Shown: positions 1-9,771 of the stretch, in pieces
Layout: every line of letters starts with the position of its first letter
How positions within the stretch are numbered: position 1 is the first letter of the stretch
NCBI RefSeq assembly: GCF_000003815.2
Contig: NW_023365773.1
Span: 542,878-604,877, forward strand
Length of the DNA: 62,000 bases
Direction of reading: 5' to 3'
Source: Branchiostoma floridae
Lineage: Eukaryota; Chordata; Leptocardii; Amphioxiformes; Branchiostomatidae
The notes under the pieces: generated by a model
The model's input: the letters and a program-made list of their open reading frames with translations, nothing else
The model's database searches: none
Told to the model about the DNA's origin: nothing
Translations under genes and position numbers: made by a program

Positions 1-253
1 TGCCCCAGACGTAAGCTTTGGTTTATGCTTATCATCATCATCATCAGGCACAGCTGAAGCAATTTCCTTCAGTGATTTTCGCATTTCTTAAATTCACGAT
101 AGTCCTGAACAGTTTTTTTGTCAAAAACTTTCTCAGCATTCTCAACAACAGTGTGATAAATGGTGCTTTTGTCATCAGGTAAAACATTAGGCACAGGCAG
201 GTCAGGATGGCGGTCATGTTTGGCTGTCAACAAATCACTCATGCCAGGTTCAT
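1..253 (-). CDS. Gene A, 5' part of TRADD-N-like exon (frameshift suspected)
   Basis: The exon starts after an AG acceptor at 254-255 and reads D-E-P-G-M-S-D-L. It contains STIYHTVVENAEKVFDKKTV, which aligns with HTIYHTIINVGESLCDKDTL in the gene C TRADD-N exon. The open frame stops at 69-71. A different frame just beyond reads K-S-L-K-E-I-A-S-A-V-P-D-D-D-D-D, which resembles the next part of gene C (C-L-E-E-I-T-S-G). One small indel near 75-90 explains this. It could be a sequencing error or a disabling mutation, and the window edge prevents a decision. Confidence 0.5.
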
Positions 254-3200
254 CTGTAAAGTAAAACAATATCAAAGTAATATCTTTTAAAAAGTTAAAA
301 AGACTAACACAGTGAGCATCGTTTTCCATTCTATTTTATTTTATTCTATTCTATTCAGTGATTTCTTTTTTGCATGTAACATTGTTTTGTACACATGCAT
401 ATTCTGTGACATTCCTGTGAAATGGATAGAATATAGTTTGTTCAGTACAAAACATACGAGCCTTTATGTATATTTCAAAAACTAACATCTGTTTATGGAA
501 AGTTTGTAACAAAAGATAATTTACATACCAACTTTGAGCAAGGAGGTTTTATCAATGCTTTGACATATTTGAAGTGTACCTATCTTAATCAGTGGTGTAC
601 CTTTTATGGACGCAAACGTCCTCCTTGTCTCAGGGTCAGGTTTTATCCTTTTTCGGTGTCCTGCAGCTATACTCCGTTTACCCGGCTTTCTCCTTTGCTT
701 CCTCTTTCTATCCTGTCGTCTTCGTTCCAGTTCGGAATTTGATTGTTGTGTTGAAGGATGTACTACAGACAATAAACAATTGCAACATCGGAGACACCAT
801 GGTTAGTTGGAGAAGCATAGTGTCGAATGTACAAATCTCACAACAATCACGTTATCTTGGCAGAGGACATGCAGCAATGATGGGCAACTTAGTAATACGG
901 ATTACAGAGTATCTTTTTTATAAACATCTGAACCGCACCTTTGTCAGGCTCTGATTCTTCCCCACTAGTTACACTCGATGCTCCATAGTGCTGACTTGAC
1001 CATGACGGTGTCGAGTTTGTGTCACAGCCATTGCCATTCCACCCATTCGGATACGGTGTTCTGTCGCCGTTGACTTCTTTTCCCCGAACCACTGTGTCCG
1101 TGCCATTTGATTCTATGATGACAAAATGAGGCATTAATCCTTTCCTGACATTTCTCAAATTGCCTTTTACATGTTTCTCTACTGGAAAAAAAGAACAAAA
1201 GATTATTGTTTAGTTGATGTCATAGTTGATGCCATTACATAGCATATTACAAAGTGTGTATTTACAGAGTATGTCGAACAAAAGTCAAGCGTATAACTTA
1301 CCGGCACATGCTACATGGTTGGACTGTTTTGATTCCTGTTTTAACTGAACTGAACATCCGCATGAATCTTGTGTCTTCCTCTTCTTATGAGGGTGCACTG
1401 TTACAACAAAAGAAGCATCATTTAACAAACACAATGAAACTTTTGAATAAAGATATCATATGACATGAAATGGTTGCACATGTGTCCTGTTGCATTGGTT
1501 TGGAAATCTATATAAATATGCCTGATTTCTAATATTATAATAATATTGCTGTAATGTCTTTCAATAATTCCTCCAAAGGGTATGGTGGGAAAAGCGAGCA
1601 AAATACCTTTCCATTGTAGGTTGTGGTCAGGAATGCATGCAGGCTCTTCTGTGCTGAGCTCATTGGTAGTGATGTCTTGACCTTTGTACTTGCCAAGCTC
1701 GTCTGTTGGTAGAAACAGCAAAATTGGGTTCACTCTCATTTCCCTTTCAAGATCAATTGACAATTCAAAGTATCAATCAAAAATGATTATGAACTATTCC
1801 ATTGTAGCCACGTGGGCAAATTAGTACGAGGTTAGTGTACACATGTTCTATTTAAAATCTAGTTCAGTTCTCGAGACTTGTTATCAAGGTTAAAAAAACA
1901 GCATTACAATTTTGAGTTTGAATAAATCATGAATAAAAACATCTCACTTTGCCCACCTGCAGTATGTCGAAACCCTCCCCTCCTGAGCGCTTGTGCCAGC
2001 TTGACCCTGCAGGCCTTCCTGCCGCGCCTGTCCCTCCACAGCTCCAGGGCCTGGAGCGCCTGGTGCTGTTTGCTGTAAGGTTGTCTGAGTTGGATGGCGT
2101 GTATGTCCTGTGCTGTCAGGCCCAGCTGATCTTCTGCAAACTTTACCCAACAGGACGCAACAGCTTTGGCAACAGGTGGGAAATACGTGCGGCTGGGGGC
2201 AGGTCCTGGAAAAGTGGGAATCAGTGCCTTACGTTATGCGACATACGATGACTTCAGCAGTCACAGAATATATATAGATGCATTTATCAAAATAAACACT
2301 GAGTTCACAGTTAACAAAGATGACAAATCTCGTAACGCCAACCTTACCAGCGTGAGCATCACTCCCCACCAAAGACGACTCCTCCGATGAGTCTTCTTCC
2401 TGGAACTGCTCTGCTTTCTTCTTCCGTTTTCTCTTCCTTTTCTTTCTGGGTTTGTTGCCTAAGAGATGTTGAGATGAGACAAAGACTCCTGAGCAATTTT
2501 ACCCATATCTTTATAATGTGGCACAGGGCAGGGGACAATCCAGTAATGAATGAACGAAGATGCCAGTGCCACGAAAAAGATGTCTATGAATGATTTTGTT
2601 ATCACTATTCGCAAAACAGGACGTATTTGGCACGGGTGTATATCATGACAATAGCAGTGCAACTTGTCTAAGACCAGGACGTTGTGATAACACTGTATTT
2701 AAACAAAGATAACACCTGTCAGTTTAACACACCCTCTAAACTCTCTGCTGTCAGCCGTTCACCAATGTTGATGAGGGCCTGCTTCAGAACCTGTAGAGTA
2801 GCTTCCCTTCCCTCCCTGTTCCTCCATCTGTCCAGCACCTCTCGGCACCTGTGGTCGGGGCTGGCTTCTGTGGTTTGGATTCCTTTGATCTCGTTTCGGT
2901 CGAACCCCAGCTCCCGGGCCAGGTCGTCCCACTTGTGGCTTACTTTCTTCATAACTTTGTCGATATATTTCTCGACGTCAACTGGAGTGTTGAATTGAAA
3001 GTCTGTCATGAATCGATTATCTATTGTTTCATATTTGCAGCATGGTCTGGGATTCAGGTGATGATTTATTATTGCCGAGTATGTAATTTGATCGATCTGT
3101 CTTGTGTTAGTTTTATTTGTTTATTACGTTCAAAGGTTTTAATAAGTATGAAATTCAGCATGTTTAAACAGCTGCGAAATGCTAGAGATTGCCAACCAAT

Positions 3201-3359
3201 CAATACTACTTGTCTGCAGCCTCTCACTAGTAAAATGCGTTAGTGCTTCTTGTTTTGCCACCAATTAATGTCACATTGAAAATGAATAATAAAGATAACG
3301 TTGTTATGAACATTGCAATGATCATGACCTGCATCACTTCCTTGTCCTTCCTCACCCAT
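1..3359 (-). CDS. Gene A: death-domain / TRADD-N-like family member, 3' part beyond window
   Basis: Spliced gene read right to left. Exons placed from GT/AG sites and paralogue comparison: 3329-3359 (leader MGEEGQGSDAG), 2733-2981 (death domain 1), 2348-2458 (basic then acidic linker), 1957-2205 (death-fold domain 2), 1607-1702, 1302-1397, 939-1181, 529-762 (linkers) and <1-253 (start of the TRADD-N-like exon). All complete internal exons are multiples of 3 and join in phase 1. The layout matches gene D, the only other copy with domain 2. Any LRR exon would lie outside the window. Near positions 69-90 the frame of the last exon ends in a stop, while a shifted frame continues the family pattern (K-S-L-K-E-I-A-S), so the copy may carry an indel. 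The role, an adaptor or sensor in innate immune or cell-death signalling, is inferred from the domains. Confidence 0.68.
529..1702 (-). CDS. Gene A linker exons (529-762, 939-1181, 1302-1397, 1607-1702)
   Basis: Four phase-1 exons with no recognisable fold, likely disordered. Exon 529-762 is very basic (R-R-R-Q-D-R-K-R-K-Q-R-R-K, then K-R and R-K-R) and could act as a nuclear or nucleic-acid-binding signal. Exon 939-1181 ends with T-N-S-x-P-S-W-S-S-Q-H-x-G-x-S and G-E-E-S-E-P, similar to the gene C exon at 29269-29466, which supports it as coding. The other two are short and rest mainly on splice sites and frame. Confidence 0.55.
1957..2205 (-). CDS. Gene A death-fold domain 2 (DD2) exon
   Basis: An 83-codon exon without an internal start codon. 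Translation includes V-A-K-A-V-A-S-C-W-V-K-F-A, LGLTAQDIHAIQLRQP, A-L-E-L-W-R-D-R-R-G-R-K-A and K-L-A-Q-A-L-R-R-G-G-F. The pattern W-x-x-(F/L)-A, LGL-x3-D-(I/V), L-x2-W and the final A-L-x-x-x-G fits the death-domain six-helix fold. It is closely similar to the exon at 53692-53946 in gene D and absent from genes B and C. The flanks are an acceptor (TTTTCCAG) and a donor (GTGGGC). Confidence 0.66.
2348..2458 (-). CDS. Gene A NLS-like linker exon
   Basis: The 37-codon exon reads G-N-K-P-R-K-K-R-K-R-K-R-K-K-K-A-E-Q, then an acidic E-E-D-S-S-E-E-S-S stretch. The run of twelve basic residues after proline resembles a monopartite nuclear localisation signal next to casein-kinase-2-like acidic serines. 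Gene D has two related exons (54873-54977 and 52322-52429). Nuclear targeting is an inference; a basic patch may bind other acidic partners. Confidence 0.6.
2733..2981 (-). CDS. Gene A death domain 1 (DD1) exon
   Basis: The 83-codon exon reads VEKYIDKVMKKVSHKWDDLA, then ELGFDRNEIKGI, R-C-R-E-V-L-D-R-W-R-N-R-E-G-R-E-A-T and VLKQALINIGERLTAESLEG. The W-D-D-L-A-(R)-E-L-G-F, I-x-x-I, L-x-x-W and A-L-x-x-I-G positions match the Death (DD) family, a homotypic adaptor fold. Paralogous exons at 14979, 30706 and 55247 have exactly the same length (249 nt) and phase. Confidence 0.85.
3329..3359 (-). CDS. Gene A leader exon with start codon
   Basis: ATG at 3359-3357 opens M-G-E-E-G-Q-G-S-D-A-G and runs into a GT donor in phase 1. 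The start is chosen because genes B, C and D have the same kind of short exon (M-A-E-E...) about 0.3-0.9 kb before DD1, all ending in phase 1 and rich in E, Q and S. Confidence 0.6.
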
Positions 3360-3663
3360 GATGAGATAGCAGGCCGCACGGTGTCACATGGGATTCAACA
3401 GGACCTGAAAAAAACATGACCTACAACATAGTTTACCTGGAAAAGTTTTTTTTTGACACATCACCCTACACCAATATGTATCTCTGAATAAGGAATGCAC
3501 GTGATACAGAATATCTATCTAGGTGAAAAAATATTTTGCTTCAGTTAACATAGTTACAAAATTTATGTCAACGTTGTTTGCCCGGATCCTTGGTATGTAA
3601 ACACCTTTACAGGTTGCCCTTCCCACTTACCACCCCACAAAGCAACATCTTTTTATATCAGGA

Positions 3664-3699
3664 TGATGTCACTGGAAGTCCCCAGCATGGGGAATCCCC
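3664..3699. promoter_or_regulatory. Proximal CRE-like + kappaB module, gene A
   Basis: TGATGTCA (3664-3671, one change from the CRE/ATF palindrome TGACGTCA) is followed 17 bases later by the perfect palindrome GGGGAATCCCC (3689-3699). The latter fits the Rel/NF-kappaB consensus. It lies about 330 bases upstream of the gene A start codon, in the position where genes B, C and D have the same pair. Transcription-factor use is inferred. Confidence 0.62.
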
Positions 3700-4139
3700 T
3701 TTCTGGTAACCCGGAAGTAATTAAGCCCCCCTCCCAGCCGCCTTCTTGTTTTGTTTGCTGACTTTTATTAAAGTTTTAGTGAAGGACGTTTTGCTGCGAA
3801 ATCCAAGCCGAACCACAGATGCACAGACCTTAAATGGCAACTTAGGCAGAACCCAAGGACATGACTATTAAGAAAACGATATAAAGATTTAAAAAATACA
3901 ATACGAAAAATACATAAAAAAGCCGATACTAGTCAACACCGAATCGTTCTTTGTGGCACTTTCCAATACCAGATCCTGTCTTTTTATTAATAAATCATGC
4001 ACTATTTGTCCTCATCAACATAGAATAACAGAACACAAATTGGCCAGCGACGACGGTGCAAGAGATAATCATGAGCGGCAACAGTTTCATGTAGGGTGTA
4101 AACTATATCTCCCGTTGTTACGGCCGTAGCCACCTCCTT

Positions 4140-4820
4140 GAAACGAAAAGACCTGCTCCCTCGACCTTCATATTACAGAGGTCCTTTGAGGTGACCTTTT
4201 TATCAATGACATGTACGCAAACCCTAACTCTGATCAGCACAAACAACCGACCGTCTTGTCTCATACAACGGTGCAGAAAGTTGAAATGGTGGGGAGGGGG
4301 GCATTTCTAAAATCTACTTTTACATATTTATCGATTTTTCTAATAACACATATCTATCAATTTTTCACTAAAAGCATGACTATCTGTAATTATCCATTGT
4401 TTAGGCATAAAACTCTGTTACCTTGGACAGGTCAGGGGTGTCACCTACTTACCGAAATATAAGATCGATAAAAACATGTCGAAAATTGACGTGGCAGCTG
4501 CAGGGTACGAAACGAGGCGCTAGTACTTTCAATGTTCATCCAAAAACAACCCCACTGGACTAATCTAAGATACTCAAGAAGGTTCAACGTACGTTTTTGG
4601 TCCGTTTGGTGGTCATACATCCTTCAAAAGTACCGGAACAGTTACAGGCCTGACCTACAGGTTCTCCGCCATTTTGGTTCCTGGTGGAAAGTCCCAGCTT
4701 TGTTGACCTCACCTTACCAGATGGAACAACAATACACATGACCCCTCTAGCGACAAACACCTGTACAATTCTGGCAGTCTGCCAGCAGCCCGCCTCTTTC
4801 ACAGGTGACACTCGTATCAA
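4140..4820. promoter_or_regulatory. Upstream repeat block with GGGACTTTCC, gene A
   Basis: This block is repeated upstream of gene B (17.2-17.9 and 18.9-19.6 kb). Shared landmarks are GAAAAGAC, TCAATGA, CTCTGATCA, a G-rich GGTGGGGAGGGGGGC, CCGCCATTTTGG, and GGAAAGTCCC at 4686-4695. On the minus strand the last is GGGACTTTCC, the classic kappaB enhancer sequence. The block ends with CTGCCAGCAGCCCGCCTCTT. It could be a distal promoter or enhancer, or a repeat that happens to carry these motifs. Confidence 0.45.
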
Positions 4821-5550
4821 CAGGGTTTAGTGATTACGTCACCCCAAGGTAGTGAACTGTCACTATGTTGTGTCCGTGCGCACGTAGACCTACCAGTAAA
4901 TCTGTAAGGGTGAGGGGGTGAAGTCTGTCATCTCTAATTGCATAGCTCGACAAATAGGAGTGGGAAAGAATGTCTTTGTTTAACCATTGTCTTGGGTGAT
5001 CTTGTTTTATCTGACTTATAAATATGACCTCAGCCTACAGGAGAGGATAACCCTGGCTAGGGATAGACGAACCTGGAGGCAACTCTCGATCTTCATGTCT
5101 ACCTTGTCCCCCCAACGACCTGGAGGTCAAGGGACTAGGTAGGTAGGTAGGTATAAATATGACCCAATGAACTGATTATTTTGCGATGATCTTGACTGAA
5201 GTTACATCTTTTAACTTTTCAAATATGTGTTTAAACTGCAGATTTCCATGATTTTGCTACGTGATACGATTTCCATGATTTTGTCACCTGATACAAACAA
5301 ACAAAAGACGCACAGGAAAGTCTCTTGTGGAAAATCTCTCGCGAGAATTATTCTGATCAATCTGAACAGCACATTCACAACTGCCCTGAGAATGTTTTCG
5401 GTCTGCTGTCTTAAGCCTGTCGTGTGACATACGTGAATTGAGAAGGGATAATCGGAAAGTGCTTTGATATCATCATTCTTCATTGAAAGTGACGGAAAGA
5501 AAAGAAATCAAATTTTCGCCTACCAATGAAAACACGCAAATGTAGGTACA
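4821..5550. other. Intergenic stretch, nothing recognised
   Basis: No gene-like frame, RNA gene or clear repeat was found, apart from a short GGTA run near 5140-5150. Confidence 0.4.
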
Positions 5551-5556
5551 AAAATA

Positions 5557-5562
5557 TTTATT
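5557..5562 (-). terminator. Candidate poly(A) signal, gene B
   Basis: The minus strand reads AATAAATATTTT here, about 1.16 kb past the gene B stop codon. Homology among the paralogous 3' flanks begins at this point: the same AATAAATATTT lies at 20444 (gene C) and 57871 (gene E), followed by a conserved GTAC-containing stretch. This suggests a shared 3' UTR of about 1.1 kb. No transcript evidence is available. Confidence 0.42.
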
Positions 5563-6724
5563 TTCTGTACAAAATACACACAAAGGTTATGAAGGAAATA
5601 TATGGCCCCCTTCGTTAAATATTGACCATGGTAAATCCATAACACATTTAAACTATGTACATCTTTACCCAGTATGTAACGTAAGTTATATACAGTTTAT
5701 ATACAAGACAAGCGATGGATTGCTGTCTAGAGCTGCATCTTATAGAGTGTATCCAACTTTAACGGAATCACAATGTAACGTGTTCTGTACATGTAGATAG
5801 GCACGGCTGATCTTATAATCTCCAATAACAATGTTGTGCTTTACATGGCTGAAACAATGTATTTGATAACAACAGTGGTAATGAAGGACTATAATGCGAC
5901 AGGTGAATGATCTTGACCTAAACATTGTTATGTAACGCTAAGTGTACATACAATAAAACATACAAACAAAAATACATTCTACGGTTGCAGTTTGTTTTTA
6001 CGCATAATGTTTCAGCTATGACCAAGCACAAATCCAAAACTTTGTCAATGATACAAATATATCTGTGTTTTCAACTTAACATGGGTGCATTAGCATTGAT
6101 ATTGGTGTTATATTTACAAGGATTGCGGTCACCAATAGACAAGTTTCTAACGTTAACATTAATTAAGCTGTTGGGAGGAGAGTGGAGGATGTAGAAGGAG
6201 GAAAGATGAACACATTGTACCCTTGACTTGAACATGAAAATACACTGTAGTTGAAATATCTACAGTGTTAAACCCCTTTCAGAAAATAGGTGTTCCGGGT
6301 TCAAGTCTAGACATGCAACGAAAGAAAGAGACATCTGTGTTGGTTGGTGTGTTGGTTCAGACTGGCTTATACATCCACAAGCGTACATGTACCAGATGGA
6401 CTCAATTCCTGATTATCAATCCCTGTTTACGCGTCGTATGTATGCAGAACATTACAGGACAGATGATCCATAGGTGACACTTGATGTTTGAATAACTTGA
6501 TAAGTATATGTGTCTTGAAGTTGATATTACTCAAGATCACCAGTTAAAGTGTCACAAATAAGAAATGCTTATACTTGGTTCAAGTTACCAATGTGTGTGA
6601 TGTCTAGCGCTATTGTGTTGTCAGTAGAGATGGCAAATTATATGATACATATCTCGGCTGTATTTTTTTAATATCATTATGGGGAACAAACGGAACAAGA
6701 GCTGTTAGGAGAGAGAGAGCCAAC
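5563..6724 (-). other. Conserved 3' UTR / 3' flank of gene B
   Basis: Non-coding but recognisably similar to the flanks after genes C, D, D' and E. A shared landmark is CCTGATTATCAAT followed by TTTACGCGTC, near 6410, 21260, 37445, 42970 and 58690. Conservation shows that the duplications that made the family carried this flank along. Confidence 0.5.
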
Positions 6725-9700
6725 CTAGAGCGACATCAGTTGCAAACTGTTTGATCTGGAACCTGTGTGGTCAATCACAACCCACAGCTGTCCGACCTTC
6801 ACGCGTATCGAACCTGCCTCCCTCCTCAACCTCTCCCACTGCTGTTCCTCCCTCCGTACATCCTCCCCACCTGATCCCACAGCCTCGCCAACATCAGCCT
6901 GGCTGCCGTCATACAGAAGGCTGCCTAACCTGTAAGCCTTTCCCTTCATAGTTCTAACAAAATCTCTTACCCCTTCAGTACTGAACCTGTTACCATCCAG
7001 GTTGACTTCCTCCACATCCGTCCTAAGCTTTAGCCATGCAGCAATGGTAGGGAGAGACTCTTCCTTGATAGAATTGTAACTAATGTTTACATGTGTCAGG
7101 AGGGGAAGGCTGGCAAAAGCTTTAACAATTTGTCCAACATCACATAACTTGTTCCAAGTAAGGTTCATTTTCTTCAGCTTCTGACATGAACCAAGACTCC
7201 CAGCAAGACCAGGCACTGCCTCGTCACCGATGGCATTGCGACTGAGATCTATCTCCTCTAATTTGGGGAGGGGAGGTAAGACGTCTCCCCTGTCAGACAA
7301 CTTGTTACCGCTAAGGTTCACCTTCTTCAGGTTCTGACATGAACCAAGACCTTCAGCAAGACTAGGCACAGCTTCGCCACTTATAGCATTCTGACTAAGA
7401 TCTATCTCCTCCAAGTTGGGGAGGGGAGGTAAGAAGCCTCCCCTGTCAGACAACATGTTACCACTAAGGTCCACCTTCTTCAGGTTCTTACATGAACCAA
7501 GACCTTTAAAAAGACCAGGCACTGCCTCATCACTAATGGCATTTTGACTGAGATCTATCTCCTCCAGGTTGAGGAGGGGAGGTAAGAAGTTTCCAATGTC
7601 AGACAACTTGTTAAAGCTAAGGTTCACCTTCTTCAGGTTCTGACAAGACCGAAGACCTTCAGCAAGACCAGGCACTGCCTCATCACTAATGGCATTGTGA
7701 CTGAGATCTATCTCCTCCAAGTTGGGGAGGGGAGGTAAGAAGTCTCCCCTGTCAGACAACTTGTTATTACTAAGGTTCACCTTCTTCAGATTTTGGCATG
7801 GAGCAAGGCATTTAGCAAGACCAGGTACTGCCTCATCACTAATGGCATTGTGACTGAGATCTATTTCCTCCAAGTTGGAGAGGGGAGGTAAGAAGTCTCC
7901 CCTGTCAGACAACGTGTTGTAACTAAGGTTCACCTTCTTCAAGTTCTTACACGAACCAAGACCTTCAGCAAGACCAGGCACTGCCTCATCACTAATGGCA
8001 TTGTGACTGAGATCTATTTCCGTCAAGTTTTGAAAAGTCTGCAATTGCACAACAAGAGCTTTAATAGCCTGTGTTGTCAAATGACAGTCGCTACAACAAA
8101 ATATCTCAAGTGGAGGAAACCTCCCAGCCTCTGCGCTCTTAGCAGGTAGAGATGCCAGGCCTTGAAATAACATTGACAAAGCGTTGTCGACGGTTTGCAG
8201 GGAATCAAATCTCAATTCAACTAGAGATTGCAGACTCTGGAAATAGGGCACAAGAGTTTTGACACGTGTTGAATATATTCGTGTGGCTCTTCTCGTCGAT
8301 GTTAAAGAAGAGGTCATTGTTTGGGAATGCCTTCCTTCAAGGGTTAATACTTGTATATCGAGAGGACGGAAGGATAGAACCCCAGGCCAGCATCCACTAC
8401 TAGTTTTGCATTTCGCAGTAAATGTTGGAAACTTCACAGACAAATAACAATCTCCTAAATGACAGTATTCTGTAAGTTCTACATATCTTAGTTTGCGAAG
8501 GCAAGTCAAAATATTCATAGTCTTTGCAACTTCCTCGCTGCTCACGTTTATCACTGCAATGGTCACGGTGGTGATGTTTGGAGTAAATAACAATGACCTT
8601 GACAGGCTATCGAGGGAACCCTTAGAAAATGATCCTGACTTAACAGTTATGTTTTCTGATGATGGAGCGAACTGCAAATACCAGTGAATGGTATCGACAT
8701 CAATATTTAAGTCAGTTTTCGCAATCCTGTATTCTTTGACGACTCTGCCCTTGTGTCTAGATGTTCGCGGCAAACATTCAATGAGAGGCAGGTAACTGAG
8801 GTATTTGAGCTGATTGGCATGGTCAACGTTAGATACAGGTTTTTGTCGAAAAGGATACTGCTTCAGTACATCTTGGATATTTTCTGGAAGCCTTATTGTT
8901 TGGATAAATGTACTCTTGATGAGTTGTGTCAAGCAGTGGAGGCCATGATGGGAGATTTCAGGGAAAGCAGACAAGTCTAGAGTTTTGTCAGGAAACAACT
9001 TCTCAATGGAAGATGACAAAGTACCCAGTTGGTCCGATTCTGCTGTTGTTTTCACTACTGAGAGTAGGTTATTAAAATCATTTAGTCCTCCTCCCTGTTG
9101 CATGAGTAATGTTACAAACTGTGAGAGGTATGTTGGAGGAGAGTCTGTGATGCCCAGGAGGTGAGCAAGGCTGTAACAGGTGATGGGCAGGTGGGCTGGC
9201 TTCTCAGCACAAACTCTCAGGAGTTCTGTACAGTCAGTCTGGGTTCTGACTGTGTGTGCTACCCACACCGCCATCAGGTATTGCCGTATGCTGTCATGTA
9301 CAAACTGGAAGGCATCCTTTGCTTCACTAGAATCAACCGGTTTTAACCATCCAAAGCCTGACTGTTGACTGTCACTTTCTTCTAATTGGCTTTTGTAAAC
9401 ATAAACTGAATTGTAGTTTGTGTGATTTTGAAAAGCAGCTTTGCCTACCACAATGCAGAGGTTTTCATGCACAGTCTTGAATTGGTCATCGCCGATATCA
9501 TTCTCAGAAAAGAGCTTCTTCATAGACATCTTAGTAGCAAATTCTACAAAAGTTGCCAATGAACTAGGAAAGCTTTGATACTGTTTCCAGTATTCGCACA
9601 AGTAAGAGTGGAAAAACCTGTCCCTGATGAGGTGCTTAACCAGTAAGTTACTTGGCCAGCTCTGCTGGATAGTCGTGTCTTCGTCAGTCTTGAAGAAGTC

Positions 9701-9771
9701 TTGTATGCAGTCATTCCAGGCTAAGGCGTCTTCACCGGTTGGATACGTCGGTAGGTTGCTGGTGTGTGGTG
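6725..9771 (-). CDS. Gene B last exon: NLR post-NACHT region and LRRs
   Basis: Begins after acceptor ATATTTCAG; the open frame runs upstream of the first methionine to that site. The first third has NLR-like landmarks: W-P-S-N-L-L-V-K-H-L-I-R-D-R-F-F-H-S then L-C-E-Y-W-K, I-V-V-G-K-A-A-F, and FQFVHDSIRQYLMAVWVAH, which matches the winged-helix/superhelix F-x-F-x-H-x-x-x-Q-E-(F/Y)-L-A pattern of NACHT-LRR proteins. Later residues are LRRs alternating N-L-K-K-V-N-L-S-x-N-K-L-S-D and N-L-E-E-I-D-L-S-H-N-A-I-S-D-E-A-V, a 51-residue (153-bp) double unit repeated about five to six times. The C-terminus ends with V-K-V-G-Q-L-W-V-V-I-D-H. The P-loop lysine and Walker B acid are missing because the exon starts after them. 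Confidence 0.85.

Noticed and set aside
7310-8030. Regular repeats suggesting a CRISPR array
   Set aside because: The 153-bp period is coding LRR sequence in an open frame with no unique spacers, in an animal genome.
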